A stretch of 56,970 nucleotides of DNA from Mastigocoleus sp. MO_188.B34 (GTDB lineage: Bacteria > Cyanobacteriota > Cyanobacteriia > Cyanobacteriales > Nostocaceae): NCBI RefSeq assembly GCF_030065675.1, contig NZ_JASJDK010000041.1, forward strand, positions 1-56,970, in the 5' to 3' direction. Position 1 is the stretch's first letter. Each line of letters starts with the position of its first letter. Made by a program: the position numbers and the translations under genes. The notes below the pieces were generated by a model. It saw nothing but the letters and a program-made list of their open reading frames with translations, was not told the origin of the DNA and did not search any database. Below are positions 36,967-45,916 of this stretch, one piece after another.

Positions 36967-37671
36967 ATGGAACAAAATGGCAATATTCGCACTTTAACTG
37001 TTGACATTGGTGGTAGTGGGATCAAAGTAATAGTACTAGATATCAAAGGAATGCCTTTGACACAAAGGATGCGTTTAGATACTCCCCAACCAGCTACACC
37101 GGATCCTATGATTAATACAATTTTACGTTTAGCATCTTCTCAAGGTAATTTCCAAAGAGTTTCTGTTGGTTTTCCCGGCGTGATTCGTTATGGTGTAGTA
37201 GAAACAGCAGTCAATTTACATCCTGAATGGTTAGGATTTAACTTAGAAGCTGCACTATCCAATAAATTACAAAAACCAGTACGAGTTATCAACGATGCAG
37301 ACATGCAGGGATTGAGTGCAATTTCCGGTAAAGGTGTAGAATTAGTTCTTACCTTAGGAACTGGTTTTGGTTCTGCTTTATTTGTTAATGGTAAATTGAT
37401 ACCAAATTTAGAGTTAGGGCACCATAAATTTCGTAAAGGAGAAACCTATGAAGAACAATTAGGACGGATCGCGTTAAAAAAAATTGGCAAAAGAAAATGG
37501 AATCGGCGACTAAAAAAAGCAACTAAACTATTACAAAATGTATTTAATTATGATTACCTATACATTGGTGGTGGCGAAGCTAGAAAAGTACAAATAGATT
37601 TAGCGTCGAATGTGAAGATTATTCCCAATGTATATGGTTTATTAGGTGGTATTGCTTTATGGAGAGATTAA
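36967..37671 (+). CDS. ROK-family polyphosphate-glucokinase-like protein
   Basis: A 234-residue sugar kinase fold protein. The phosphate-1 motif is LTVDIGGSGIKVIVLD, the sugar-site region SVGFPGVIRYGVVETAVNLHPEW, the catalytic Asp is in VINDADMQGLSA and the phosphate-2 motif is LTLGTGFGSALFVNG. The length and the LTLGTGFGSALF motif fit polyphosphate glucokinases, which phosphorylate glucose with polyphosphate, better than longer ROK repressors. A second glycine motif is YLYIGGGEA. ATG 36967 follows TAGAGGTAAA. Use of polyphosphate rather than ATP is an inference from the subfamily. Confidence 0.87.
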   Translation: MEQNGNIRTLTVDIGGSGIKVIVLDIKGMPLTQRMRLDTPQPATPDPMINTILRLASSQGNFQRVSVGFPGVIRYGVVETAVNLHPEWLGFNLEAALSNKLQKPVRVINDADMQGLSAISGKGVELVLTLGTGFGSALFVNGKLIPNLELGHHKFRKGETYEEQLGRIALKKIGKRKWNRRLKKATKLLQNVFNYDYLYIGGGEARKVQIDLASNVKIIPNVYGLLGGIALWRD

Positions 37672-37924
37672 ATATTAAGTAATATGACTACAATTAAAGG
37701 CATTACAATTAATTCTCTGTCTGTTTAATTGCTCTTGCTGTCCCATTTATCATATGTGTCATTAGATTATTTTCTGTTAGAATGATATTTGTATATCAGG
37801 CTACATTGTTTTACACAATCCCATCTCATCAAATTTAAAATTGTTAAGTTAATGAATTTTTAAGTTAACTTGAGTGGGTTAATTTGTTCTTTTCGTTTTG
37901 CCACAGGTAATATATTTGTCCCTT

Positions 37925-38635
37925 ATGGATAAATTGCACATAAACCAACTTGTGGGGAGTATCCAGTTTGAGCTACTACCCAAGCTAAGGATAAAGAGCG
38001 TCAACCCACACGATCCCATACAGGTCAGTTATATTCCTACTCCTTGGAACCTTTTGGGTACAGGTAACTATGCTGCTGTTTTCTATCACCCCAATTATCC
38101 AAATCTTGTGGTGAAGATTTACGCACCAGGACGTTCGGGGTTTGAGGAAGAAGTAGAAGTCTACCAACGCTTGGGTTCCCATCCTGCGTTTTCTGAATGT
38201 TTCTACGCTAAAGATGGATTTTTAATCTTGAGACGGTTATATGGAACAACTTTATATGATTGTATGAATCTCGGTATACCGATTCCCCGAAAGGTGATCC
38301 AAGATATCGATAAAGCTCTGGATTATGCACGCGATCGCGGTCTTTTTCCCCATGATATTCACGGTCGCAACGTAATGATGTATAACGGTAGGGGTTTAGT
38401 TGTAGATATTTCTGACTTCCTAGATGAGGAAGAATGCTCAAAATGGGAAAACCTGAAAAAAGCATATTATTTGCTTTATCGTCCTTTAATCTCTCCATTG
38501 CGACTAAAGGTTCCCTACGGTGTTTTAGATGTTGTGCGCAAAAGCTATCGGGCTGTAGGTAACTTTAAAACAAGGTGTGAGAAATTACTTACAATGTTCA
38601 AACGGGAACAAAAGCAAAATCGTGGTGTCCGTTAA
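37925..38635 (+). CDS. Degenerate serine/threonine-type protein kinase
   Basis: A 236-residue protein with a shrunken kinase fold. The glycine-loop region is LLGTGNYAAVFYHP, the Lys is in LVVKIYAPG, a Glu follows in GFEEEVEVYQRL, the hinge is LILRRLYGTTL, and the catalytic loop is HDIHGRNVMMYN, keeping the Asp and Asn. The DFG motif is replaced by VVDISDF, so the metal-binding Asp is kept but Phe-Gly are changed. The C lobe is short. It may be an active small kinase or a pseudokinase. The frame opens with TTG at 37898; ATG 37925 is preferred, although no Shine-Dalgarno is evident. Product target unknown. Confidence 0.75.
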   Translation: MDKLHINQLVGSIQFELLPKLRIKSVNPHDPIQVSYIPTPWNLLGTGNYAAVFYHPNYPNLVVKIYAPGRSGFEEEVEVYQRLGSHPAFSECFYAKDGFLILRRLYGTTLYDCMNLGIPIPRKVIQDIDKALDYARDRGLFPHDIHGRNVMMYNGRGLVVDISDFLDEEECSKWENLKKAYYLLYRPLISPLRLKVPYGVLDVVRKSYRAVGNFKTRCEKLLTMFKREQKQNRGVR

Positions 38636-38657
38636 AAGTTGAATATTGCTTTTGTTG

Positions 38658-39128
38658 TTATTCAATTTCAACGTGTTCCCAAACTAATTCAAATATTTTT
38701 GGAACATCATCGCTTTTGCTCGGTGGTGTTTTTAATTTGATTCGATTTCCATCTAAGGTAAAAATCCTGGTTAAATTTTGACCAATTCGATTTGGCATTG
38801 ATGCAACTTCTACATGATGGGTCACAGTATTTTCATTGATAGTATATGTTCCTGCGTATGCATTAAAAGTAGTGAAAGCTTCGGCGCGTTCTTCTACTGG
38901 TACAGAATGTATTGCTTTACTAAGGGTAGAACGTGCATTTCCACTTAAGGGTGGGCGATCACTTCGAGAAAATATCACCATCATTTTACCTTCAGGAGTG
39001 TAGGTAATATAGCCCGTGGGATTAGTTCCAAAAGCTTTGGGTTCAATTTTTCCATTAGGAAGTATTGCAGTAACGGAAACTAGTTTCCAAATCCCAATTA
39101 AGGGGTTGTCTTTGGTAGATAAATTCAT
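38658..39128 (-). CDS. Lipocalin-like domain protein
   Basis: A 156-residue protein of the lipocalin-like (Lipocalin_5) family: N-terminal NPLIGIWKLVSVTAILPNG, then GTNPTGYITYTPEGKMMVIFSRSDRPP and TFNAYAGTYTINENTVTHHVEV, ending in RIKLKTPP and FELVWEHVEIE. The repeated beta strands and the GxW motif fit a small beta-barrel. There is no signal peptide, so it is cytoplasmic. Members sit in many biosynthetic contexts and their ligand is usually unknown. It converges with the kinase-like gene. Confidence 0.85.
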   Translation of the reverse strand: MNLSTKDNPLIGIWKLVSVTAILPNGKIEPKAFGTNPTGYITYTPEGKMMVIFSRSDRPPLSGNARSTLSKAIHSVPVEERAEAFTTFNAYAGTYTINENTVTHHVEVASMPNRIGQNLTRIFTLDGNRIKLKTPPSKSDDVPKIFELVWEHVEIE

Positions 39129-39297
39129 AGATGTTATTTATTCAGTTCCTCTAAAGGTAGTGTTTTAGCTAGACTTTCAACATTACATTATTCCGAAAAA
39201 TGTTAATACCCTCATGTAGTCATTTTACACAAGCTCATTCGAGCAAAATCACTAACAAATTCTAGTAACAAATTTATAGTTTATTAAGGATAAGATT

Positions 39298-39753
39298 ATG
39301 TCCAAAGTAGTTCCTGTTTATCAATATTATGCCGAGCAACCTTATGGAGGAATTAGATATTTTTACTCCATAGACCCTAATGTCGAGGCTGGTTGGACTT
39401 TAGATAAAGATTGTAACGACGGTGTAGCTTTCAAAGCTTTCAAAGATAAACAAAAAGGTACTGTTCCAATTTATCAATATTATGTAGAACAACCTTATGG
39501 AGGAATTAGATACTTTTACTCTACAGACCCTAATGTCGAAGCTGGTTGGACTTTAGACAAAGATTATAATGACGGTATTGCTTTCTATGCATGTGCAGAA
39601 GCAACTCTAAGTGCAACACCCGTTTATCAGTACTATTTTAAGCAAGAGGATATTGGAGGTTTTAGACATTTTTACTCTAAGGATCCTAATGTTGGAGCAG
39701 GATGGACTTTAGATAAAGATTATAAAGAAGGTATCGCTTTCTATGCACTTTAG
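39298..39753 (+). CDS. DUF5648-type triple-repeat protein
   Basis: A 151-residue protein made of three tandem units of about 48 residues: each has (V/T)PVYQYY, GG(I/F)R(Y/H)FYS, DPNV(E/G)AGWTLDKD and (V/I)AF. The units are nearly identical for the first two copies and more diverged in the third (YYFKQEDIGGFRHFYS). This matches the DUF5648 repeat often found in extracellular bacterial proteins, but no signal peptide is seen here. A ligand-binding or lectin-like role is possible and unproven. Start ATG 39298 after TTAAGGATAAG. Confidence 0.82.
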   Translation: MSKVVPVYQYYAEQPYGGIRYFYSIDPNVEAGWTLDKDCNDGVAFKAFKDKQKGTVPIYQYYVEQPYGGIRYFYSTDPNVEAGWTLDKDYNDGIAFYACAEATLSATPVYQYYFKQEDIGGFRHFYSKDPNVGAGWTLDKDYKEGIAFYAL

Positions 39754-40148
39754 TAAAAGTACTTATAAGCGATCGCTAGCATAAGTTGAATTCTTGTCTG
39801 TTCAGGATTTACGCACGAACAATTTAATTAAGTTATTTACAGTAAGGTAATGTGTGTGGGGTTAGTAAATGATTTTCACAAGGAAATAGGAATCTCAAGT
39901 TAGAAATAATTTCTTCCCAAGAGACTCCCAATGCTGTAGTCATACCAAATTGGTTGATATACCCTTTTAAGAATGAGAGAAGGAGTGTGAAAAGTGTGAG
40001 AAGTGTGGAAAAAATTTCATTCTTAGGGGTTTAAAAATCTGATTTGGATAAGCTTTACTAAATGCTAAATGAGTGCGTAAGTCCTAATATAAATACTATT
40101 TCTATACACCTAAGAAAATATATTGAAGCTTATTTTGACTTTCTTAAA

Positions 40149-40310
40149 TAGACCTCTCCGGAAATTAAATATGTATAACCCAAAATCCTTGTAGAGACGT
40201 AGCAGAGGCTAGAGGCTCCGCCGACGCCGCAGGCTCTGACTACGTCACCTACGGATCCGCCGACGCCAAAGGCTCTGCTACGTCTTTACATTCTTTTCCG
40301 GAGATGTCTA
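40149..40310. repeat. Nested inverted-repeat element with TAGAC-TCTCCGGAAA arms
   Basis: Outer arms TAGACCTCTCCGGAAA (40149-40164) and TTTCCGGAGATGTCTA (40295-40310) pair at 15 of 16 positions. Inner arms GTAGAGACGTAGCAGAG (about 40191-40207) and CTCTGCTACGTCTTTAC (about 40273-40289) pair at 16 of 17. Between them are two GC-rich direct repeats of CCGCCGACGCC. No ORF. Confidence 0.85.
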
Positions 40311-40457
40311 ATGCTTAACTAATTAAATTCGACCGCTTATTTATTGGAAATTTAAATTTGCAGAGATATAGCAATGCTACATCTCTGCATAAATTATTGA
40401 TTAGAACCCAAATAATTTAGGGTGAAATTATTTTATACAAATTCTGATTAGATAATA

Positions 40458-41054
40458 CTATAAGGATTTGAAGGGATCTTTTTCGGTTTTGTCTAGTTCT
40501 GCAAAAAAGTTTTTAATCTTACCTCCAAGTTGATTCGCCGAATTTTTCAATTCCTCTTTTTGCGAATCATCAAGACCATTCCAAAAAGATCGCCATAAAC
40601 TTCCTGCCATTTGAATACCAACAAAAGGAGAAATAATACTCAGAGGAATAAGAATAGAGCTACCAAAAATCATGACAACTAATGTCAAAATTGCACCGAC
40701 AGCCACACCCTGTTTACCTGCTTTCCAAGCAATATCACTAACTCGTTCTATAACTTCACTATTGGTTAGTTCACCTCGGCGTCGTGCCCCTTCAAGGTGC
40801 AGAAATTCTTTTAGAGCTTTATAGATGGCAAAAGATATACCGGCTCCAACAATACCAGTCGCAGCAGACTCAATAACATCCAATTTTCCCAGAACTTCAG
40901 CTATTTCTCCTTCCTCTAATCCTGCTTTTAAAGAATCATTCATTTTTGTAGCTTTCGACTTCGAACCTTTATATAACTTGGCTAAGTCAAAAACATCCAT
41001 ATTTACTCGAGAGGGTTCATATTTAACACTATCCATTGTCTGAAAACCTGTCAT
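40458..41054 (-). CDS. Hypothetical protein with two hydrophobic segments
   Basis: A 198-residue protein that I do not recognise. It has a hydrophobic segment at about residues 67-85 (SAATGIVGAGISFAIYKAL) and a longer one at about 115-150 (GVAVGAILTLVVMIFGSS and ILIPLSIISPFVGIQMAGSL), separated by a charged stretch (EGARRRGELTNSEVIERVS). The C-terminal tail is acidic and lysine-rich (SQKEELKNSANQLGGKIKNFF). The segments look like two membrane hairpins. It stands alone in a region rich in repeats. Predicted membrane protein; function unknown. Confidence 0.6.
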   Translation of the reverse strand: MTGFQTMDSVKYEPSRVNMDVFDLAKLYKGSKSKATKMNDSLKAGLEEGEIAEVLGKLDVIESAATGIVGAGISFAIYKALKEFLHLEGARRRGELTNSEVIERVSDIAWKAGKQGVAVGAILTLVVMIFGSSILIPLSIISPFVGIQMAGSLWRSFWNGLDDSQKEELKNSANQLGGKIKNFFAELDKTEKDPFKSL

Positions 41055-42776
41055 TTGTTGTAATTACAAGTAAAATTGGGCAAATAGCCCTAAATAGTGG
41101 CATTTTTGGTCAATTTTCTTAAAATAAACCTTAGCCAATTCCTAATTAGTTATGTTTTTTGTGAGTTATATTTATGAATCTTGAAAAAATAACTCAAATA
41201 AAAACATAATTGAGATTAGTTTTGTAAGGAATGAACATATAATTCAAAACTAGATTTTTGAATTTTAAATTATGTGAACAACCATGTTTTTTATTATAGC
41301 CATTTTGCATTTTAATACCATAAGTAACTATTCAATACATCAATAGTTCCCATAATAAAAACTCTACTGTTTCTAGGGAACTTTTTTTGGCTAACTCTTT
41401 TGATAGATTAACTTAAACGACTGAAATAAAAGCTCGAATTTAGTACTAATCAAAACTAGCTTTGATTTGATAGATTAGTATTAGTAAATTTATATGCCTG
41501 CACTAGGTGATATCCACAGGCAATAGATTGGCTAATCTTTACCCAGTAAGGAATATGCTAAATCAGTAGTTGATTTTGAAGTGATGAATATTAGGTTCTA
41601 AATTGATTCAAAATCATAATTTATATGTGACCAAATAGAAGTTATTTGGCGTGCATAAGTATCAATGAAATTACATAGTTTACCTTGTATTTTTTGAATT
41701 AAAAACAGTACAAACAATCAAACATATATTTGATGCGATGTTTGATTCTATGCTATTTTTTTTGGTGCACTACTGATTATTGATTATTAATTTTAATTTT
41801 TAACCCCTCTTTAAAACTTGTTTTTAAGAATAGTAAAATATGAATAATTTTTTACTTTTGAGTAGTGATCGCTGCTAGTTTATATTGGTAATTTTTCTTG
41901 TTCGTAATATTTACTAAATATAATTGAGAATCATATGCTACCATCTTCGGAAGCATTAATGGTAAAAATGGTTCTAAATTTTCCGCGCATAAATAATTTC
42001 TAATTTTCATCTTCCTTTGGAGCGATATCCAAACCCAATTGTTCTTTTAAGGCTTCTGGTAGATTTTTGGCAGTTTCTAAACGACATACACCTTCCCAGT
42101 TTGTGTTTTCATTCCAATGAATTTCTCCAAATAACTAATCTCCGAGATATTAGCAGCTGAGGTATTGCCCAACTATAGTATGCTCCCCAATATTATTTTT
42201 GAAAAACTTCCAGAACTTTTTCAGTTTGGTTGTCATTGCTAATCCTAAAGCGGGTTTTAGTTCGAGTCTAGCTAATTGCTTACTTACTATAGAGATAATG
42301 TTTGATTTTGACTACACCGGTAAGAGATGAGAAATTTGGTAACGGATAAAAGAGTTAAAACGGATGGATATTGGTTTTTTCCCACAGCAACCCTATCCGT
42401 TGCTAATGTTTTTTTTCTCAACATCCATTACTAAATACCGGTAACCTAACATCCGCTAACAATTTTTCATCAGTTTCTCAATATCTACCTATCTACCGTT
42501 TAATATCCATCATTCAATATTCGTTGCTAACCTTTCACCCATTGCTGACATATCCACAAAACTGTTCCCTGTTCCCTGTTTCATTCTCATGGAAAAAATA
42601 TATGATCCTGATACAGGGAGTGGATTCATGTTTATAAGTTTAAGATTAACAAGTTTAAAATTGATAAATTTAAGATTCATTCTGTAAAACACCCCCGCTA
42701 AATTGTATTTAAACCAAGGTGTATTTGGGGCGATCGAGATTTGGGTAGGGAAAACCTGTATGACTTGGGAGCAACT
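41055..42776. other. 1.7-kb non-coding region with a decayed gene fragment
   Basis: No intact gene. The only coding-like trace is the reverse-strand remnant at 42000-42230. The rest is AT-rich, with a short TTCCCTGTTCCC repeat at 42561-42580 and several direct repeats of (CATCCGTT/ATATCC)-like sequence around 42360-42540. Confidence 0.55.
42000..42230 (-). pseudogene. Decayed gene fragment
   Basis: On the reverse strand one frame reads MTTKLKKFWKFFKNNIGEHT then a stop, a second stop, and then FGEIHWNENTNWEGV and TAKNLPEALKEQLGLDIAP, ending at TAG at 42000. The frame keeps a protein-like composition across two stops, so it is probably a degraded gene rather than chance. I cannot name the family. 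Confidence 0.5.
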
Positions 42777-45386
42777 ATGAAAAGCGATACAGCAGTAGAA
42801 CAGTTAAGCCGCTACAAAGATTATGGAGAGTCGATACTACAAAGCTTAGAGTTATTGTCGCAAAACCCACCACCAGAAGAAGTTTGGTTCCCTAACAGTT
42901 TTCAGGAAACAGTCGGGCGATTACGTTCCTACGCTCAAAAAACGGTTGAACTTGCTTCTTCCCCGGTGAAAATCGGCATTATGGGGGAATTTAGTAGCGG
43001 TAAAACTTTACTAATTGGTAGTTTAATTGGTTATGCTGATGCACTTCCTGTAAGTGAAACTCCAACTACAGGTAATGTCACTGCTATTCATCTGGTTGCT
43101 CAACCCAATTTGCAAACCACCAAAGTTGGTAAATTTACGGTAGAGTATCTTTCCCACATGGGGGTGAATGAATGTTTGAGATTTATGCTCAAGGAAACAG
43201 AACAACGAGCAAAAGCCTCAAATGTAAGTGTTTCTCAACTTGATATTCTCCAAAATTTGCAGCCGACCGATACGGTAGATACCGAGGGAATTTTACGATG
43301 GTGTGAGGAAGTTTGGCAGGAAACTCAAAGTTTAGAATTGCGATCGCTACTGCGGGAATTAGTTTTATTTATCAGGACATACACTGCTTACGGGAGTCAA
43401 ATTTGTGGCAGAAGTTATCAAATAGATTATGAAACGGCGAGGAAAGGACTAAAGTTAGTTGAACCGCCGATGAACATTTTAGAACTTGAATTTAAAGACC
43501 TTCCTAAAGTGCAAGAAGATTGGGAAAATTATACAACTCCATCAAGTAAAGATTTAAATAACAGTTTTTCTTTGATTCGACGAATTGATGTCACGGTACA
43601 GGTATCTCAGGAAATTTGGGATTTATCTTCGTTACAGGGCGCAAATGAATTTGTATTGTTAGACTTTCCTGGTTTAGGTGCTGCTGACTCTGGAGTCAGG
43701 GATGCTTTTTTATCTTTGCGGGAGTTAGCAGAGGTGCAAACTATTTTGCTACTGCTGAATGGAAGATATCCCGGAGGTGGAACGGCAGCGAAAATTCGCA
43801 GTATGCTTGAAAAGGATAAGGGACAAGACCTTAAGGATAGAATTATCGTTGGTGTGGGTAGGTTCAATCAATTACCCGTAACCTCCAGTGATGAACGGTT
43901 AATTAATGAGCTATTAGAGGAACTATTACTTTCGGAAGAAACAGTATTAGAAGAACTAAAAATTCTCCAACTGATTATTGCAAGTGCAAGTAATTTAACA
44001 ACAGAGAAAAAGAATATTGTTCTACTTTCCCAAATTTATGGATTGAAAGAACTAGCAGAAATTTCCCGATTGATACAAGTTGGTTCACCAGAATTTCTCC
44101 CCGACTTAGACGTACTCAACAAACCCCAAGAGTTAGAGTGGCGACAAAAATGGCAACAATTAAGCGAAATGCTTCCACCTACAAGCATTTTGAAAAAACA
44201 GTTGAGTGATTATGTAGAAGATGGTGGGATCGGAAGATTACGTTCCCTACTCAAAGAGCATGTCGCTTTACATGGAATGAAGCAACTTGTAGCAGATACC
44301 CAACGTTCCGCTCAAATTATCCGTCAAGAACAAGATAACTTAGCCAATATTCTCGAAGAGATCCCTGCATATATCCCGGTAGTAGAAAATCCAGCTTTTT
44401 TGGAACTCCGAGAAGCCATTGAAAACTTGGTTAGTACCTACAGGGAATTCCAAGACGATCTAGACAAACAACCAATTTTGAAAAATCGTTACGGAGTAAC
44501 AGTAAGCGATGTTGTTAAAGACGAATTAACCCACAAAATCTTCTTTGATTGGAGTGAATGGACTTTATTATTGGACAGCACCAAAAACGGTACCATTTCC
44601 CTCACATCCACTGAAAGCTTCTTTGGTGATGAAGAAGTAGAAGATTTTCTTCCCACTCGGAGCGATGATTTTTATCCTGCTTTCGTTCAGAGCTTGGAAG
44701 AAATGCAGATATTCGCCCACGAATATACAACTGAAGCAGTCAAAGACCTATTTCATAAATTAGCGATCGAGGTCGAACAAGACAAAAATAATATTTTCGA
44801 AATTGTTATACCGGAAATGGAGCAACACATTCAACAAAACTTTGGTAAAAATCAAGTACGCTTATTCCGTAACCTGATGCGAGCAATAGATCCGGTGAGA
44901 AAATGGCAAAACCTTGTAATTCAACATAGCGGACTTGGTGGTAATTCAAATGGAAAAAATAGATCCATAGACGCCGAAAACTTATTTCCTCTAGCCCGTC
45001 AAGATAATAAACACATCCAAGGTCAAATCTTTGATTGGAGTCCCGATAAAAAATATCCCGTACCCCCCAGACCTTTTAACCATCAAATAGCTGTCTTAAG
45101 ATTGCGTAATGAAATTACAGCTAGCGCCGGATTGCATTTAACTCAATATGTCAGCGAGCTAACAAAAGAAGTTAAATCTACATTTTATAGAGCATTAAAA
45201 GAAATTTTAGATAGTTTGCAACAACTGCTCAAATCAAGGAACGAACCATTATTAAGATATATAGCTTCAGCAGAACAACGTACAGCAGCACCCACACCAC
45301 CTTGGTTAGAAACATTGTCGCAAATACCGAGGATTTCGTTTCCAGAAGAAGGAGTCAGGAGACAGGAGACAGGAGACAGAAGATAG
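42777..45386 (+). CDS. Dynamin-like GTPase (SrfC/Virul_Fac-type)
   Basis: An 869-residue large GTPase. The P-loop is GEFSSGKT (residues 70-77), the switch II/G3 motif is VLLDFPGLGAADSG, and a GVGRFNQLP segment may serve as the G4 region, which lacks canonical (N/T)KxD. The C-terminal 350 residues are helical (repeated heptad-like segments such as ETTEAVKDLFHKLAIEVEQ-type charge patterns), as in dynamin stalks. The frame opens at 42741 with TTG, but ATG 42777 with GGGAG upstream is preferred. The last residues (RRQETGDRR) are encoded by a GGAGACA tandem repeat that appears to have invaded the 3' end. It is followed by SrfB-like and unknown partner genes. Confidence 0.8.
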   Translation: MKSDTAVEQLSRYKDYGESILQSLELLSQNPPPEEVWFPNSFQETVGRLRSYAQKTVELASSPVKIGIMGEFSSGKTLLIGSLIGYADALPVSETPTTGNVTAIHLVAQPNLQTTKVGKFTVEYLSHMGVNECLRFMLKETEQRAKASNVSVSQLDILQNLQPTDTVDTEGILRWCEEVWQETQSLELRSLLRELVLFIRTYTAYGSQICGRSYQIDYETARKGLKLVEPPMNILELEFKDLPKVQEDWENYTTPSSKDLNNSFSLIRRIDVTVQVSQEIWDLSSLQGANEFVLLDFPGLGAADSGVRDAFLSLRELAEVQTILLLLNGRYPGGGTAAKIRSMLEKDKGQDLKDRIIVGVGRFNQLPVTSSDERLINELLEELLLSEETVLEELKILQLIIASASNLTTEKKNIVLLSQIYGLKELAEISRLIQVGSPEFLPDLDVLNKPQELEWRQKWQQLSEMLPPTSILKKQLSDYVEDGGIGRLRSLLKEHVALHGMKQLVADTQRSAQIIRQEQDNLANILEEIPAYIPVVENPAFLELREAIENLVSTYREFQDDLDKQPILKNRYGVTVSDVVKDELTHKIFFDWSEWTLLLDSTKNGTISLTSTESFFGDEEVEDFLPTRSDDFYPAFVQSLEEMQIFAHEYTTEAVKDLFHKLAIEVEQDKNNIFEIVIPEMEQHIQQNFGKNQVRLFRNLMRAIDPVRKWQNLVIQHSGLGGNSNGKNRSIDAENLFPLARQDNKHIQGQIFDWSPDKKYPVPPRPFNHQIAVLRLRNEITASAGLHLTQYVSELTKEVKSTFYRALKEILDSLQQLLKSRNEPLLRYIASAEQRTAAPTPPWLETLSQIPRISFPEEGVRRQETGDRR

Positions 45387-45789
45387 GACAGACCGCGCTT
45401 ACAGCGTTAACGTAAGTGGGGCGTAAGTAAGCACAGCAGGAGAAGGAAGATAAGAAAGGAGTTTTAGGAATGGGTTACAAATGAATTATTAAGACCGAAA
45501 AGTTCTCCAAAGTGAGAGATATAAAAAAGCGAGATATAAATATGAAACAAGCTGCAAAAAGTAACGAAAAGTAAACAATCCTAGAATTCAGGATTCAAGA
45601 GTCAGAATTTAGAAATAAAAATAGCGGACTCAATATCCGGTTTTAGTTAGCCATGTCATTGAGTCAAATTATTCATATCTAAACCATTCTCACTACAAAT
45701 CCCCTTTCTCATATCTCCTAACTCCTGTCTCCTGACTCCTGCTGTGCTTACGCCCCACTTACGTTAACGCCGTAGGCGCGGTCTGTCCT
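45385..45789. repeat. Inverted repeat pair and CTCCTGTCTC tandem repeats between module genes
   Basis: Arm 45385-45442 and arm 45736-45789 are inverted copies (two substitutions and a 4-base indel apart) of the repeat also seen at 190-240. Between and after them, to about 45905, are runs of TCCTGTC/TCCTGAC units, inverse to the GGAGACA run at 45350-45380. They occupy the 530-bp gap between the dynamin-like and SrfB-like genes. Confidence 0.85.
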
Positions 45790-45812
45790 GTCTCCTGACT
45801 CCTGACTCCTGA

Positions 45813-45860
<48 letters not shown>

Positions 45861-45916
45861 CCTCCTAACTCCTGTCTCCTGTCTCCTAACTCCTGTCTCC
45901 TTCATCAAGCAAAAAA

